The notes: generated by a model not told the origin, from the sequence alone. DNA of 45,697 bases from an uncultured Clostridia bacterium (GCA_947427325.1 CANEHP010000001.1:1-45697); one strand, 5' to 3'; positions 7,702 to 15,724 are shown, numbered from the stretch's first letter. A program made the numbers and translations.

Positions 7702-8925
7702 TTGAAAAACAAAAAAATAATTTCCATTGCAATACTGTTTTCTTTTCTTCTAAGCAGCGGATGTAATATTAACAGCAACATACCCGAAATTACAAACGAA
7801 AGTAATATTAACAGCAACGTACCTGATATTACAAGCGTAAATAATATTAACGGTAACTCAACAAATATTACACAGGCTAAGCCTTCCGGAAATGCAGCCG
7901 AAACATCCGCTGTCAAATCTGTAACTAAACCCGACGATTCGGTAAATACAACGAAACATACGGATTCAACAACCGTAACGAAAATAAACAAAGAACCTGT
8001 TACCGAAGCACTTGAATCACCCGAAACACAGGCATCTTCGGCTGAAAACGAATCTCCGGTAGTTACAATCACTACAACTTCCGCTGCGCCGGCTGCACCG
8101 ACCGAGCCTTCCCCTCCAACTATTTACAGCACTGCGGCTGACGGAAAGCTTACTTTTACCAACCCCTATGCTGTAATTGATTACAGCAATACAGGAGATG
8201 GGTACATCATGGTTAAATATACGGGATCGAACAGCTTAGTTAAGGTTCAGGTCACAAACCCTAACTCATCTTCACAGGTATATACCATAAACACTAACGG
8301 AAATTATGAAGCAATTCCTCTTACAGGGGGGGACGGTAAATATACGGTAATGGTTTGTGAATCAGTAGGTACACTGTTTGCACCGGTAAATGTCGGAAAG
8401 TTTAGCGTGACTTTATCCGATCCTCTTGCCCCTTACCTTCGTCCCAGCAACTATGTTCCCTTTGCTTATGGGGACAGCGCAGTCGTTAAGTCATCACAGC
8501 TCTGTGCAGGTGCGAAGAACGATTTGGAAAAGGTTGACAGAGTTTATTCATGGCTTGTGGATAACGTAACCTACGATTATAATCTTGCATCATCGGTTAA
8601 ACCGGGATATGTTGCGGATTCCGAAAAGGTTATTAACAAAAAAATAGGAATTTGTCTTGACTATGCGGGAACAATGGCTGCCATGCTGCGCAGTCAGAAC
8701 GTACCCGTTCAGGTAGTAGTAGGAAAGGTTTCGGGAACTTCATCTCTGCATGCATGGGTAAATGTTTATGTAACGGATGTGGGCTGGGTCTGCGAAGCAA
8801 TTTATTTTGACGGCTCTGCTTGGCACAGAATGGACCCAACCTTTGCCGCAAGCTCAAAATCAAGCGATTCAATAATACAATTTATAGGCAGCGGAAGCAA
8901 TTACATTGCAGAAAAACTATACTGA
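7702..8925 (+). CDS. transglutaminase-like lipoprotein of the pilus block
   Basis: A TTG start follows GGAG closely. The 407-residue product has a lipoprotein signal ending in LSSGC (Cys21). Next comes a short degenerate repeat rich in Asn-Ile-Asn-Ser and a long Thr/Ser/Ala/Pro linker to about residue 145. A beta-rich segment (about 150-250) precedes a transglutaminase-like cysteine domain (about 265-390). The expected triad is present: Cys318 in GICLDYAG, His350 in LHAWVNV and Asp378 in MDPTF. Such domains act as cysteine proteases, amidases or cross-linkers outside the cell. It is adjacent to parB and 24 bases before the PilC-like gene. It may process or anchor pilin-like or wall substrates; this is inference. 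Confidence 0.8.
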   Translation: MKNKKIISIAILFSFLLSSGCNINSNIPEITNESNINSNVPDITSVNNINGNSTNITQAKPSGNAAETSAVKSVTKPDDSVNTTKHTDSTTVTKINKEPVTEALESPETQASSAENESPVVTITTTSAAPAAPTEPSPPTIYSTAADGKLTFTNPYAVIDYSNTGDGYIMVKYTGSNSLVKVQVTNPNSSSQVYTINTNGNYEAIPLTGGDGKYTVMVCESVGTLFAPVNVGKFSVTLSDPLAPYLRPSNYVPFAYGDSAVVKSSQLCAGAKNDLEKVDRVYSWLVDNVTYDYNLASSVKPGYVADSEKVINKKIGICLDYAGTMAAMLRSQNVPVQVVVGKVSGTSSLHAWVNVYVTDVGWVCEAIYFDGSAWHRMDPTFAASSKSSDSIIQFIGSGSNYIAEKLY

Positions 8926-8949
8926 TTGCCATTCTGAAGGAGGAATATA

Positions 8950-9966
8950 ATGTCATCAAAAAAAATAAAACCCGAATATATATCGAGATTGTTCGGCGAG
9001 CTTTATGATACCTTAAGCTCCGGAATGCCCATAAATGACAGCATTTATATGCTTATCAGCGAAGGGGATGACGATCCGGTGTTAGAGGTTCTTTTAAAGG
9101 AAACCTCAAAGGGAGGAAGCTTTTCCAAGGCATTAAAGCACACAAATGCCTTCCCTTCTTATGTTGAGGAAATGACAGCTATCGGAGAACACACGGGACG
9201 TCTTGATTCAACGCTCAGAGAATTGTCTTTGTACTACGCAAGGCAGGATGAGATAACACGCAATATCAAAAATGCCGTTACCTTCCCTTTGATATTGTTG
9301 GCAATATTGATTGCTGTAGTTGTTATACTGCTTACACAGGTAATGCCTATTTTTAATGATGTTTTCAAGCAAATAGGTATTACCATGTCAGCCTCCGCCA
9401 TCGCTCTTATGAATTTAGGTGCGGCTATACGTATTTATGCTTCCGTAATAATAGCGGTAATGGTTGTGATAGTGGCTTTGGCAGTTTTATTATACAAGCT
9501 CCCCTCTACTCACGATAAAATTCTTGGTGTTGTACAAGGAAAAAAGTTAAAAAAGCAAATGTCCGCTGCTAAATTTGCTTCCGCAATGTCTATGACCATG
9601 TCCAGCGGTATGGATATCGACGAATCACTGGAGATGTCAAAAAAGCTTTGCGACAGTGAATCAGTCGGTAAAATAAACTCCTGTCAAAAGCTTATGAGAA
9701 ACGGAGTTAGCTTTGATAAAGCCCTTCGGCAGTCGGCAATATTAGATTCCATAAATTCTTGCAGGCTTTCAATAAGCTTCCATACCGGCAGAACCGATGA
9801 AACGATGAAAATGATTGCTGATGACTATGCAGAAAAGGTAAATATGGCGGTTGACGAAAAAATCAGCAGAGTTGAGCCTGCGCTGGTAATTATTATGTCG
9901 CTTTTGGTAGGTTTTGTTCTGTTCTCTGTAATGATTCCGCTTTTGTCGGTTATCACTTCAATTTAA
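8950..9966 (+). CDS. PilC/GspF-like inner membrane platform protein
   Basis: This 338-residue protein has two T2SSF-type helical domains (about 10-105 and 210-305), each followed by membrane helices near 115-135, 155-180 and 315-335. The GEHTGRLD segment near residue 77 matches the conserved GExtGxL box of PilC/GspF/ComGB proteins. Such proteins sit in the cytoplasmic membrane and couple the cytoplasmic ATPase to pilin assembly. It is shorter than PilC of Gram-negative bacteria (about 400) and close to ComGB. GGAGG precedes the ATG. It heads a compact run of four pseudopilin-like genes and a PilT-like ATPase on the same strand. Confidence 0.88.
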   Translation: MSSKKIKPEYISRLFGELYDTLSSGMPINDSIYMLISEGDDDPVLEVLLKETSKGGSFSKALKHTNAFPSYVEEMTAIGEHTGRLDSTLRELSLYYARQDEITRNIKNAVTFPLILLAILIAVVVILLTQVMPIFNDVFKQIGITMSASAIALMNLGAAIRIYASVIIAVMVVIVALAVLLYKLPSTHDKILGVVQGKKLKKQMSAAKFASAMSMTMSSGMDIDESLEMSKKLCDSESVGKINSCQKLMRNGVSFDKALRQSAILDSINSCRLSISFHTGRTDETMKMIADDYAEKVNMAVDEKISRVEPALVIIMSLLVGFVLFSVMIPLLSVITSI

Positions 9967-10013
9967 ATAAATATAATAAAATTATTATAAAATTTTGAAA
10001 GGATGTATATGCT

Positions 10014-10337
10014 TTGAAAAATAAAAAATCACTTATTCCATTTATCAGATTTGTTCCGGAAATACTTGTTTTTGTTTTGATATTTACAGCAGCGGTAGCT
10101 GCATTTAACGATATTAAACAAAACGCCGAATCTGAGGGATTGGCTATAACCGAAAACAGTATAAAGCGTGCTGTAATCACCTGTTATGCTCAAGAAGGAA
10201 GCTATCCCCAAAGTATTGATTATTTAAAGGAAAATTACCGACTGCATATAAGCGACGAATACATTGTGACTTATTCCATATTTGCGTCTAATATTATGCC
10301 CGATATTCGAATTATGAGGAAGCAGGTGAATAATTGA
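10014..10337 (+). CDS. small single-pass pilin-like protein 1
   Basis: A TTG start after AAAGGATG gives 107 residues: a short basic N-terminus, one hydrophobic helix (about 12-30) and a small outer domain with two Cys-free strands. The architecture is that of a minor pseudopilin. However, no Gly precedes the hydrophobic stretch and the Glu at the +5 position is not clear, so a normal prepilin peptidase site is absent. It overlaps the next gene by four bases (TTGA), implying coupled translation. The function is assigned by neighbourhood only. Confidence 0.55.
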   Translation: MKNKKSLIPFIRFVPEILVFVLIFTAAVAAFNDIKQNAESEGLAITENSIKRAVITCYAQEGSYPQSIDYLKENYRLHISDEYIVTYSIFASNIMPDIRIMRKQVNN

Positions 10338-10801
10338 AAAATTACCGTTATCATTCTATTGATACTTTATTTGTAATTATTCTTTTTGCAGTTTTCATCT
10401 TAATGGCTTTGTTAATAATCGGAGCAGGCGCAGCCGCTTATAAAAATTCTGCGGTGCAAATGGGCGACCGCTTTAACAGACAGACCTGCATCAGCTATAT
10501 AACTGCAAAAATTCGTTCCAATAATGACATGGGAAGAATTTCCATAGTAGATTATAACGAAGTTGAAGCTCTTTGCATAAGCGAAAATTTTACCGAGGGA
10601 AACTATAACACCTATATTTATCTATATGACGGTATGATAAGAGAACTGTTCTGCAATGCAGAGCTTATTCTTGATTTAGATGCAGGATCTGCGCTTACAA
10701 AGGCTTCCGAACTGAATTTTTCGTACAGCGATGGGCTTTATGAGATAACCCTGACTGATGCTGACGAAAATACCACGATATTTTATGTAAACTCTTTATA
10801 A
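10334..10801 (+). CDS. DUF4860-like pilin-like membrane protein 2
   Basis: This 155-residue protein starts at TTG inside the stop of the previous gene. It has a 10-residue cytoplasmic tip, a hydrophobic helix (about 10-35) ending in GAGAAAY, and an outer beta-rich domain with three Cys (for example in RQTCISYI). It resembles the family I know as DUF4860, found beside PilC-like genes in Clostridia; this match is from memory. It lacks the Gly/Glu pair of a prepilin cleavage site. It probably forms part of a pseudopilus tip or an assembly subcomplex. Confidence 0.6.
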   Translation: MKNYRYHSIDTLFVIILFAVFILMALLIIGAGAAAYKNSAVQMGDRFNRQTCISYITAKIRSNNDMGRISIVDYNEVEALCISENFTEGNYNTYIYLYDGMIRELFCNAELILDLDAGSALTKASELNFSYSDGLYEITLTDADENTTIFYVNSL

Positions 10802-10838
10802 GTTAAAAAGAATAATATTTTACAGGAAAGGCACATAA

Positions 10839-11222
10839 ATGGCACAGGTACAAATCAGAAAATCCAATCTGCTTTTAATGGAAATTATGATAGCTCTTAC
10901 GATATTTGCCGTATGCGCAAGCGTTTGCGCTGCCATAACTGCAATGGCTTCGGCAAATATCACCGAAAGCAAGGATATGAGCAATGCTCTGATTTTGGCA
11001 CAAAACCATGCGGAGCTTATTAAAAGCGGAAAGGAAATTGAAAGTAAAATCTTTTTGTATAATTCCGAACTAATTTCTGCTCCGACGAATGAATCGGCTG
11101 CGTATTGTGTTATTTCCAAGGTTTTCCCTTCCGAAAACGGATTAAAAAAATATACTGTAGAGGTTTACCGAGAAGCGGACAGCAAGCTTATTTACAGCAT
11201 AGATTCAGCATTTTACAGCTAA
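10839..11222 (+). CDS. type IV pseudopilin-like protein 3
   Basis: This 127-residue protein has the clearest pilin N-terminus of the set: a basic tip, then LLLMEIMIALTIFAV, which keeps the Glu at +5 and the hydrophobic helix of class III prepilins. The residue before the predicted mature end is Asn rather than Gly, which would block or weaken a standard prepilin peptidase. The rest is a helix and a short beta domain. It is spaced 37 bases from the previous gene and three bases from the annotated open frame of the next. Confidence 0.65.
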   Translation: MAQVQIRKSNLLLMEIMIALTIFAVCASVCAAITAMASANITESKDMSNALILAQNHAELIKSGKEIESKIFLYNSELISAPTNESAAYCVISKVFPSENGLKKYTVEVYREADSKLIYSIDSAFYS

Positions 11223-11243
11223 TTATTGAGAGGAGGAAGTGCG

Positions 11244-11705
11244 GTGGCAGAAAAACGTCATAAAAAAACTGCCGGTATAGGCGGAGCTTTAATACTTATC
11301 ATTTTTAATGTGCTGACAATTACAGTTTTTTCCGTTTTGACCTTGGTTTCCTCTCAGAATGAACTGAGCATGGTAAATAGATCCGTTGAAGCTGCAACAA
11401 CTTACTACAATGCGGAAAAGGAAGCGGCGGTTAAATTCAGCAAAATTAAAACGGCATTAAGTAATGTAACGGATAATGAAGAAATCGTGAAAATTACCTC
11501 CGAAATCGGAGCGAACGCAAACATAATGATTGATGGAGTTGAGATAAGCTTCAAGATCAGTATTGACGAAAACCGTTCTTTACTTACTGTTGTAAATATA
11601 AACGATAATAATTTTGAAATTTCATCACAAAAAATAGTTTCGGAAAACGAATTTATTATTGATGATTTTATTGATGTTTGGGATGGATTATCCCCTTTGC
11701 AATAA
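11244..11705 (+). CDS. pilin-like/PilX-like membrane protein 4
   Basis: I place the start at GTG 11244 because AGGAGG (11231-11236) stands seven bases before it. The 153-residue product has a very basic tip (AEKRHKK), a helix (about 10-32) starting with GIGGALILIIFNV, a coiled segment and a beta-rich end. The form recalls PilX-type accessory proteins, which carry a long hydrophobic helix without a canonical pilin sequence. The function is inferred from the operon. Confidence 0.55.
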   Translation: MAEKRHKKTAGIGGALILIIFNVLTITVFSVLTLVSSQNELSMVNRSVEAATTYYNAEKEAAVKFSKIKTALSNVTDNEEIVKITSEIGANANIMIDGVEISFKISIDENRSLLTVVNINDNNFEISSQKIVSENEFIIDDFIDVWDGLSPLQ

Positions 11706-11733
11706 CAATTCTAATAGAAAAGAGGAAGAAAAA

Positions 11734-12804
11734 ATGGATTTTACAGCAATACTTAAAGATGCAGTTGAGAAAAAAGCCAGCGATATTTTCTTGGTAACCG
11801 GTATTCCTGTAACCTATAAGGTGAACGGTACAATTCAGAAGCAGGATTCCGAAAAGCTGTTGCCGGGTCAGGCAGAAGTCCTCCTCGCCGAGGCATACAA
11901 TAAAGCCCAAAGAGATATTAACAGGCTTCTCTTAACCGGCGACGATGACTTCTCCTATTCGCTTAAAGGGTTTTCCCGTTTCCGTATCAGCGCATACAAA
12001 CAGCGGGGATCATTGGCGGCTGTTATTCGTTTGGTGGCATTTGATATTCCCGAACCAAAGAAAATGTCTATTCCCGATGAGGTTATGAACGTTGTAAGCA
12101 AGACAAAGGGACTTGTTCTTGTTACAGGACCTGCGGGAGGAGGAAAATCCACCACTCTTGCGTGTGTAATTGACGAAATAAACAAAACAAGAAATAGTCA
12201 TATTATAACCCTTGAGGAGCCAATAGAATTTCTTCATAAGAATAACCAAAGCATCATAAGCCAACGCGAGATACATGCGGATACCGAGGATTATGTTACA
12301 GCACTAAGAGCAAGCTTAAGACAGTCTCCGGATGTAATTTTGGTTGGTGAAATGCGTGACTTTGAAACCATAAGAACAGCTATGACCGCCGCCGAAACAG
12401 GACATCTTATTATTTCCACACTTCACTCTGTGGGAGCTGCCAATTCCATAGACCGCATAATTGACGCATTCCCTCTTAATCAGCAGCAGCAAATCAGAGT
12501 ACAGCTGTCACAGCTTTTGCAAACGGTTATTTCTCAGCAGCTTGTCCCAACCGTAGACGGTCCGCTTGTTCCCGCTTTTGAAATAATGCACTGTAACAGT
12601 GCGATAAGAAATATGATTCGTGAAAGTAAAATACACCAAATCGACAATGCCATCACCGGCTTTGACGAGGAAGGTATGATAAGCATGGACAATTATCTTA
12701 TTAGCCTGTATAAAAACGGTTCAATAACTGCCGAAACCGCCGTTAAATATTCTATCAATCCCGAAAGCGTAAGAAGAAAAGTTTGCTATTGTTCCCCCAA
12801 TTAA
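11734..12804 (+). CDS. PilT-like pilus ATPase
   Basis: The ATG at 11734 follows GAGGAAG, and the product has 356 residues, the usual PilT length. A PAS-like N-domain (1-100) precedes the motor domain. Walker A is GPAGGGKST (132-140), an Asp box follows (ITLEEPIEF), and the Walker B/His region reads PDVILVGEMRDFETI followed by AAETGHLIISTLHS. The GEMRD and AAETGH signatures are typical of PilT/PilU retraction ATPases rather than PilB or VirB11. It is the only pilus ATPase visible in the window and would have to work alone or with a PilB encoded elsewhere. It closes the operon that begins with parA. Confidence 0.9.
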   Translation: MDFTAILKDAVEKKASDIFLVTGIPVTYKVNGTIQKQDSEKLLPGQAEVLLAEAYNKAQRDINRLLLTGDDDFSYSLKGFSRFRISAYKQRGSLAAVIRLVAFDIPEPKKMSIPDEVMNVVSKTKGLVLVTGPAGGGKSTTLACVIDEINKTRNSHIITLEEPIEFLHKNNQSIISQREIHADTEDYVTALRASLRQSPDVILVGEMRDFETIRTAMTAAETGHLIISTLHSVGAANSIDRIIDAFPLNQQQQIRVQLSQLLQTVISQQLVPTVDGPLVPAFEIMHCNSAIRNMIRESKIHQIDNAITGFDEEGMISMDNYLISLYKNGSITAETAVKYSINPESVRRKVCYCSPN

Positions 12805-12937
12805 CTCTTGAAGATTTTATGCGCCGAACGGCTGTGGAAAGACGAGGAAGAAAGGCCGCAGGAATATGCGCATATTTCAAGGGTTTCCGACGAAGTATTT
12901 CGGCAGTCGGGCAAGCATAAAAATTCAAGAGTTAATT
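12799..12937. repeat. 140-base inverted-repeat element with internal stems
   Basis: The outer arms (12799-12822 and 12915-12937) are near-perfect inverted repeats of 23-24 bases that differ by a small bulge. Inside, GCCGAA (12823-12828) pairs with TTCGGC (12899-12904). A perfect 14-base palindrome, AATATGCGCATATT, sits near the centre (12863-12876). The left arm overlaps the pilT stop. No gene is convincing between 12805 and 13040. It may be a MITE-like insertion or a large structured RNA at the operon end. It lacks a U-run. Confidence 0.55.
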
Positions 12938-13043
12938 TTGGTGGCAATATTAAGGCTCTGAAAATGTGCTGCATAATCACGCTGCCTTATGAGGTTAACA
13001 AATGAAAATAAGTAATTGCGACTTCAAGTCCCTAAAAATACGA

Positions 13044-13072
13044 TTGACAGAAACAAATAAAGGTGATAAAAT
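13044..13072 (+). promoter_or_regulatory. strong sigma-A-like promoter for the rpn gene
   Basis: TTGACA (13044-13049) and TAAAAT (13067-13072) are 17 bases apart. The start codon of the nuclease gene is 34 bases downstream, preceded by AGGAAAGG. Confidence 0.7.
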
Positions 13073-13105
13073 AGAATTATAATAATAGGAAAGGCGGTAA
13101 ACCGT

Positions 13106-13945
13106 ATGAGTAGGGAAATAGTAAAGGCAAAGTTAGACGTAGTATTTAAAAAGCTGTTCACCAGCGATGATGAAGTGTTAAAAGCCTTTATCGGCGATAT
13201 ACTTGATATTCCTACAGGGAATATCAAAAAAATCGAAGTTCTGAACCCTAATATTTTACCTGCCGCCATTGACGGAAAACAGTCGCAGCTCGATTTAAAA
13301 ATGAATGTTGACGATAAAATAGTCAATGTGGAGATTCAGCTGCAGAATAAGGGAGATTATCAGGACAGAGCGGTTTACTATTGGTCTAAGCTGTATTCGG
13401 AGCAGCTTAAAAAAGGCGAGCTGTATGTGGAACTTAAAAAAACAATAACCATTAACATTTTGGACTTTAATTTATTTACTGAAACAGACAGCCCTTATTC
13501 GAGCTTTTCATTACTGGAAAATAACAGGCATGAGCTTCTTACCGATAAATGCTCAATAAATTTTTTTGAATTGGAAAAGGTAGAAGCAAGGGTTGACAAA
13601 AGCAACAGGAAGCAGCTTTGGTTACAGCTGCTGAACGCTGAAACAGAGGAGGAACTGACTATGCTGAAGGAAACAGGAGTCCCCGAGATAGAAAAGGCAG
13701 TTGTGATTCTTCATCAGATGAGTGCGGATGAAGAAATGCAGGAAATAGCAAGACTGCGTGAAAAAGCGATTTTGGATGAAGCGTCTGCTAAGGATTATTA
13801 TAGGAGAACTGCGTTAGCGGAGGGAAGAGAAAAAGGAAGAGCGGAAGGAAGAGCGGAAGGAAGAGCAGAAGAACGTGCAAGAGCAACAGCCAAGCTGCGT
13901 GCTATGGGAATGACTGAGGAACAAATTCAGGAATTTTTAAAATAA
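13106..13945 (+). CDS. Rpn-family PD-(D/E)XK nuclease
   Basis: This 279-residue protein matches the Rpn (YhgA-like, PDDEXK_2) family. It starts with a KLDVVFKKLF segment and has the catalytic core around QLDLKMNVDDKIVNVEIQLQ, where the D...ExQ motif binds metal. The region RAVYYWSKLYSEQL is typical of the family. The C-terminus is a helical tail with GRAEG-type repeats ending in GMTEEQIQEFLK. Rpn proteins promote RecA-independent recombination in E. coli and may act in phage defence. It has its own promoter. The last 312 bases of the gene are duplicated immediately downstream. Confidence 0.88.
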   Translation: MSREIVKAKLDVVFKKLFTSDDEVLKAFIGDILDIPTGNIKKIEVLNPNILPAAIDGKQSQLDLKMNVDDKIVNVEIQLQNKGDYQDRAVYYWSKLYSEQLKKGELYVELKKTITINILDFNLFTETDSPYSSFSLLENNRHELLTDKCSINFFELEKVEARVDKSNRKQLWLQLLNAETEEELTMLKETGVPEIEKAVVILHQMSADEEMQEIARLREKAILDEASAKDYYRRTALAEGREKGRAEGRAEGRAEERARATAKLRAMGMTEEQIQEFLK

Positions 13946-14288
13946 ATCAGTGACATGAAGTGCATCCGCCAAACGCTGAAACAGAGGAGGAACTGACTAT
14001 GCTGAAGGAAACAGGAGTCCCCGAGATAGAAAAGGCAGTTGTGATTCTTCATCAGATGAGTGCGGATGAAGAAATGCAGGAAATAGCAAGACTGCGTGAA
14101 AAAGCGATTTTGGATGAAGCGTCTGCTAAGGATTATTATAGGAGAACTGCGTTAGCGGAGGGAAGAGAAAAAGGAAGAGCGGAAGGAAGAGCGGAAGGAA
14201 GAGCAGAAGAACGTGCAAGAGCAACAGCCAAGCTGCGTGCTATGGGAATGACTGAGGAACAAATTCAGGAATTTTTAAAATAAATCAG
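13634..14288 (+). repeat. 317-base direct repeat of the rpn gene tail
   Basis: Bases 13634-13950 recur at 13972-14288 (offset 338) with a 21-base spacer. A shorter, decayed third copy of the upstream boundary (TACAGCTGCTGAA, then a form of AACAGAG) follows at about 14298-14325. Inside each unit a 12-base microrepeat codes for Arg-Ala-Glu-Gly. Repeated duplication of one end of the gene is evident. Confidence 0.9.
13960..14283 (+). pseudogene. duplicated C-terminal fragment of the Rpn nuclease
   Basis: This open frame repeats the last 103 residues of the Rpn protein after a few new residues. It lacks the whole catalytic core. A GTG at 13960 could start it, but no ribosome site is visible. It may be silent, or act as a donor for recombination with the tail of the intact gene. 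Confidence 0.75.
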
Positions 14289-14360
14289 CGCCTGAGGTAC
14301 AGCTGCTGAACAGCGTAACAGAGAAAAAGTGTATTCGGAAACTAAACATTTGAAAAGACT

Positions 14361-14387
14361 AAAGCCGCCGATCCCTTCGGCGGCTTT
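14361..14387 (+). terminator. strong terminator after the rpn region
   Basis: AAAGCCGCCG (14361-14370) pairs with CGGCGGCTTT (14378-14387) around a seven-base loop, followed by more T residues. The rest of the gap to 14614 is A+T-rich and holds no gene. It contains a perfect short palindrome, GGACTTgAAGTCC (about 14566-14578), just before the lipoprotein gene. Confidence 0.9.
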
Positions 14388-14614
14388 TTTGCGATCTCAA
14401 GTCCCAACCCCCCGCAAGGTTACAAAACCCCCTCAAAATATACCGGAATTTTTTCATAAATCAGTAACCCGAAATATATAAGAAAAATCAATATACAACG
14501 CCCCTAAAAAATGCTATACTTAATATGGGATAGGATTACAAAAAATCCAAGCCCCCCAAAAATAGGACTTGAAGTCCCAAAACAGAAAAGACACCGAGGG
14601 GAAAGGACAGCACT

Positions 14615-15580
14615 ATGAAAAAGAATAATAAAAATACAATAATCACCGTAATAACCGCTTCCCTGCTGCTTTTAGCAACAGGCTGTTCACAGGCGGCTGA
14701 AACGGTGGATATCATAGTATCGGATACAACAAGTGACAGCTCCGTCACCACAATAAATACAGAAGCGGAAACATCAGCGGCAACTGCTGCTCGGGCAACA
14801 GCAGCGCAAACCATAACCGCCGCTCAGACAACAACAGCCGTCACCGCCGTACCCGTTACCGAAGCACAGTCTGTAACGGTACAGACCGAAGCTGCCCCTG
14901 CTCCCGTTACAAACCCAACAACGGCAGCTCCCGTTGCAGTAACCCCAAAAACCACAACCACCACTACAACGCCCAAGCCCGAAGAACCCGTGCAGGAGGA
15001 CAGGAGCTATCTTAATCTTACTCCCTCGGAGGTGCAGGGGATTCTTGATGAGTGTCAGAAGTATGCGGAGTCGTTAGGATATAGAAAAGTGACCTATAAT
15101 GAATATCTTACCGAAATGGATGAACTTACCCAAAAAGCCATAGATTTATATAAGAATACAGGTATTAGTCAAGATGAAGCATATGAAAAAGTTGGCTGGT
15201 ATGAATGGGAAAAGTCAATGTGTATAACTGATGTTCCTGCTGATGAGTTTTGGAGCGGTGGTTGGCACATTATTATGTATGCGGGAGACTTCACAAAAAA
15301 GTATGAAAATGTCTTTTTGTATAACGGTTATGATTCGTGTTCAACCAAAGAGGAAAGCATAAGACTTATTATAGACTATCTGAAAAGAGATATTGATGAG
15401 GAACATGGTAATGGACGGAGCGTTTGCGTAGCAGGAACAAAACTTAAGACCTTTGACGCAATTATAAAAGACTGCGACTGGGGTATAATGAACGGCGAGG
15501 ACGTACGCGAGCAGTATGCGACGGGCAATTTTATCTATGACATAAACACTTCTTATGCTTTCGCAGTATCTCGTTGGTAA
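14615..15580 (+). CDS. lipoprotein with Thr-rich stalk and unknown outer domain
   Basis: This 321-residue protein has a lipoprotein signal ending in LATGC (Cys24). A long Thr/Ala/Val-rich, probably extended stalk (about 25-130, including a run of Thr) follows. A C-terminal domain of about 190 residues is rich in Tyr and acidic residues and has four Cys. I do not recognise the outer domain; it carries no catalytic motif I can name. GAGGGGAAAGG precedes the ATG. It stands between the nuclease and the giant adhesin, is closed by its own terminator, and shares its overall plan with the lipoprotein at 7702. It may be a surface or mating accessory factor. Confidence 0.75.
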   Translation: MKKNNKNTIITVITASLLLLATGCSQAAETVDIIVSDTTSDSSVTTINTEAETSAATAARATAAQTITAAQTTTAVTAVPVTEAQSVTVQTEAAPAPVTNPTTAAPVAVTPKTTTTTTTPKPEEPVQEDRSYLNLTPSEVQGILDECQKYAESLGYRKVTYNEYLTEMDELTQKAIDLYKNTGISQDEAYEKVGWYEWEKSMCITDVPADEFWSGGWHIIMYAGDFTKKYENVFLYNGYDSCSTKEESIRLIIDYLKRDIDEEHGNGRSVCVAGTKLKTFDAIIKDCDWGIMNGEDVREQYATGNFIYDINTSYAFAVSRW

Positions 15581-15604
15581 CACCTGGTTAAAAATTTAAT
15601 ACAG

Positions 15605-15638
15605 AAAAAACACCTGACCTAAAAATCAGGTGTTTTTT
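15605..15638 (+). terminator. lipoprotein gene terminator
   Basis: A 13-bp stem (15605-15617 with 15626-15638) with an A-tract before and a T-run after forms a strong intrinsic terminator. By symmetry it could work in both directions. Confidence 0.9.
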
Positions 15639-15651
15639 CTTTTGCAAATTC

Positions 15652-15677
15652 AAGAAGCCCTGCCCAATGGGCTTCTT
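15652..15677 (+). terminator. second hairpin in the adhesin leader
   Basis: AAGAAGCCC (15652-15660) pairs with GGGCTTCTT (15669-15677) and is followed by TTAATATATATAA. It lies 48 bases before the adhesin start. It may be a back-up terminator or an adhesin leader structure. Confidence 0.45.
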
Positions 15678-15724
15678 TTAATATATATAACATAAAAAAT
15701 ATTTCAGAAAGGAAACGTGATCGA

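Noticed and set aside
6951..8072. A 373-codon minus-strand frame across parB and the lipoprotein gene
   Set aside because: It lies opposite two well-supported genes, is Ser/Leu/Ile-rich as typical for antisense, and has no ribosome site.
11734..12804. A VirB11-type ATPase for the transfer channel
   Set aside because: The GEMRD and AAETGH signatures and the PilC/pilin neighbours fit PilT. Gram-positive T4SSs of this type lack VirB11.
12808..13005. A 65-codon frame after the PilT-like gene
   Set aside because: It starts at TTG without a ribosome site and runs through the inverted-repeat element. Its product looks random.
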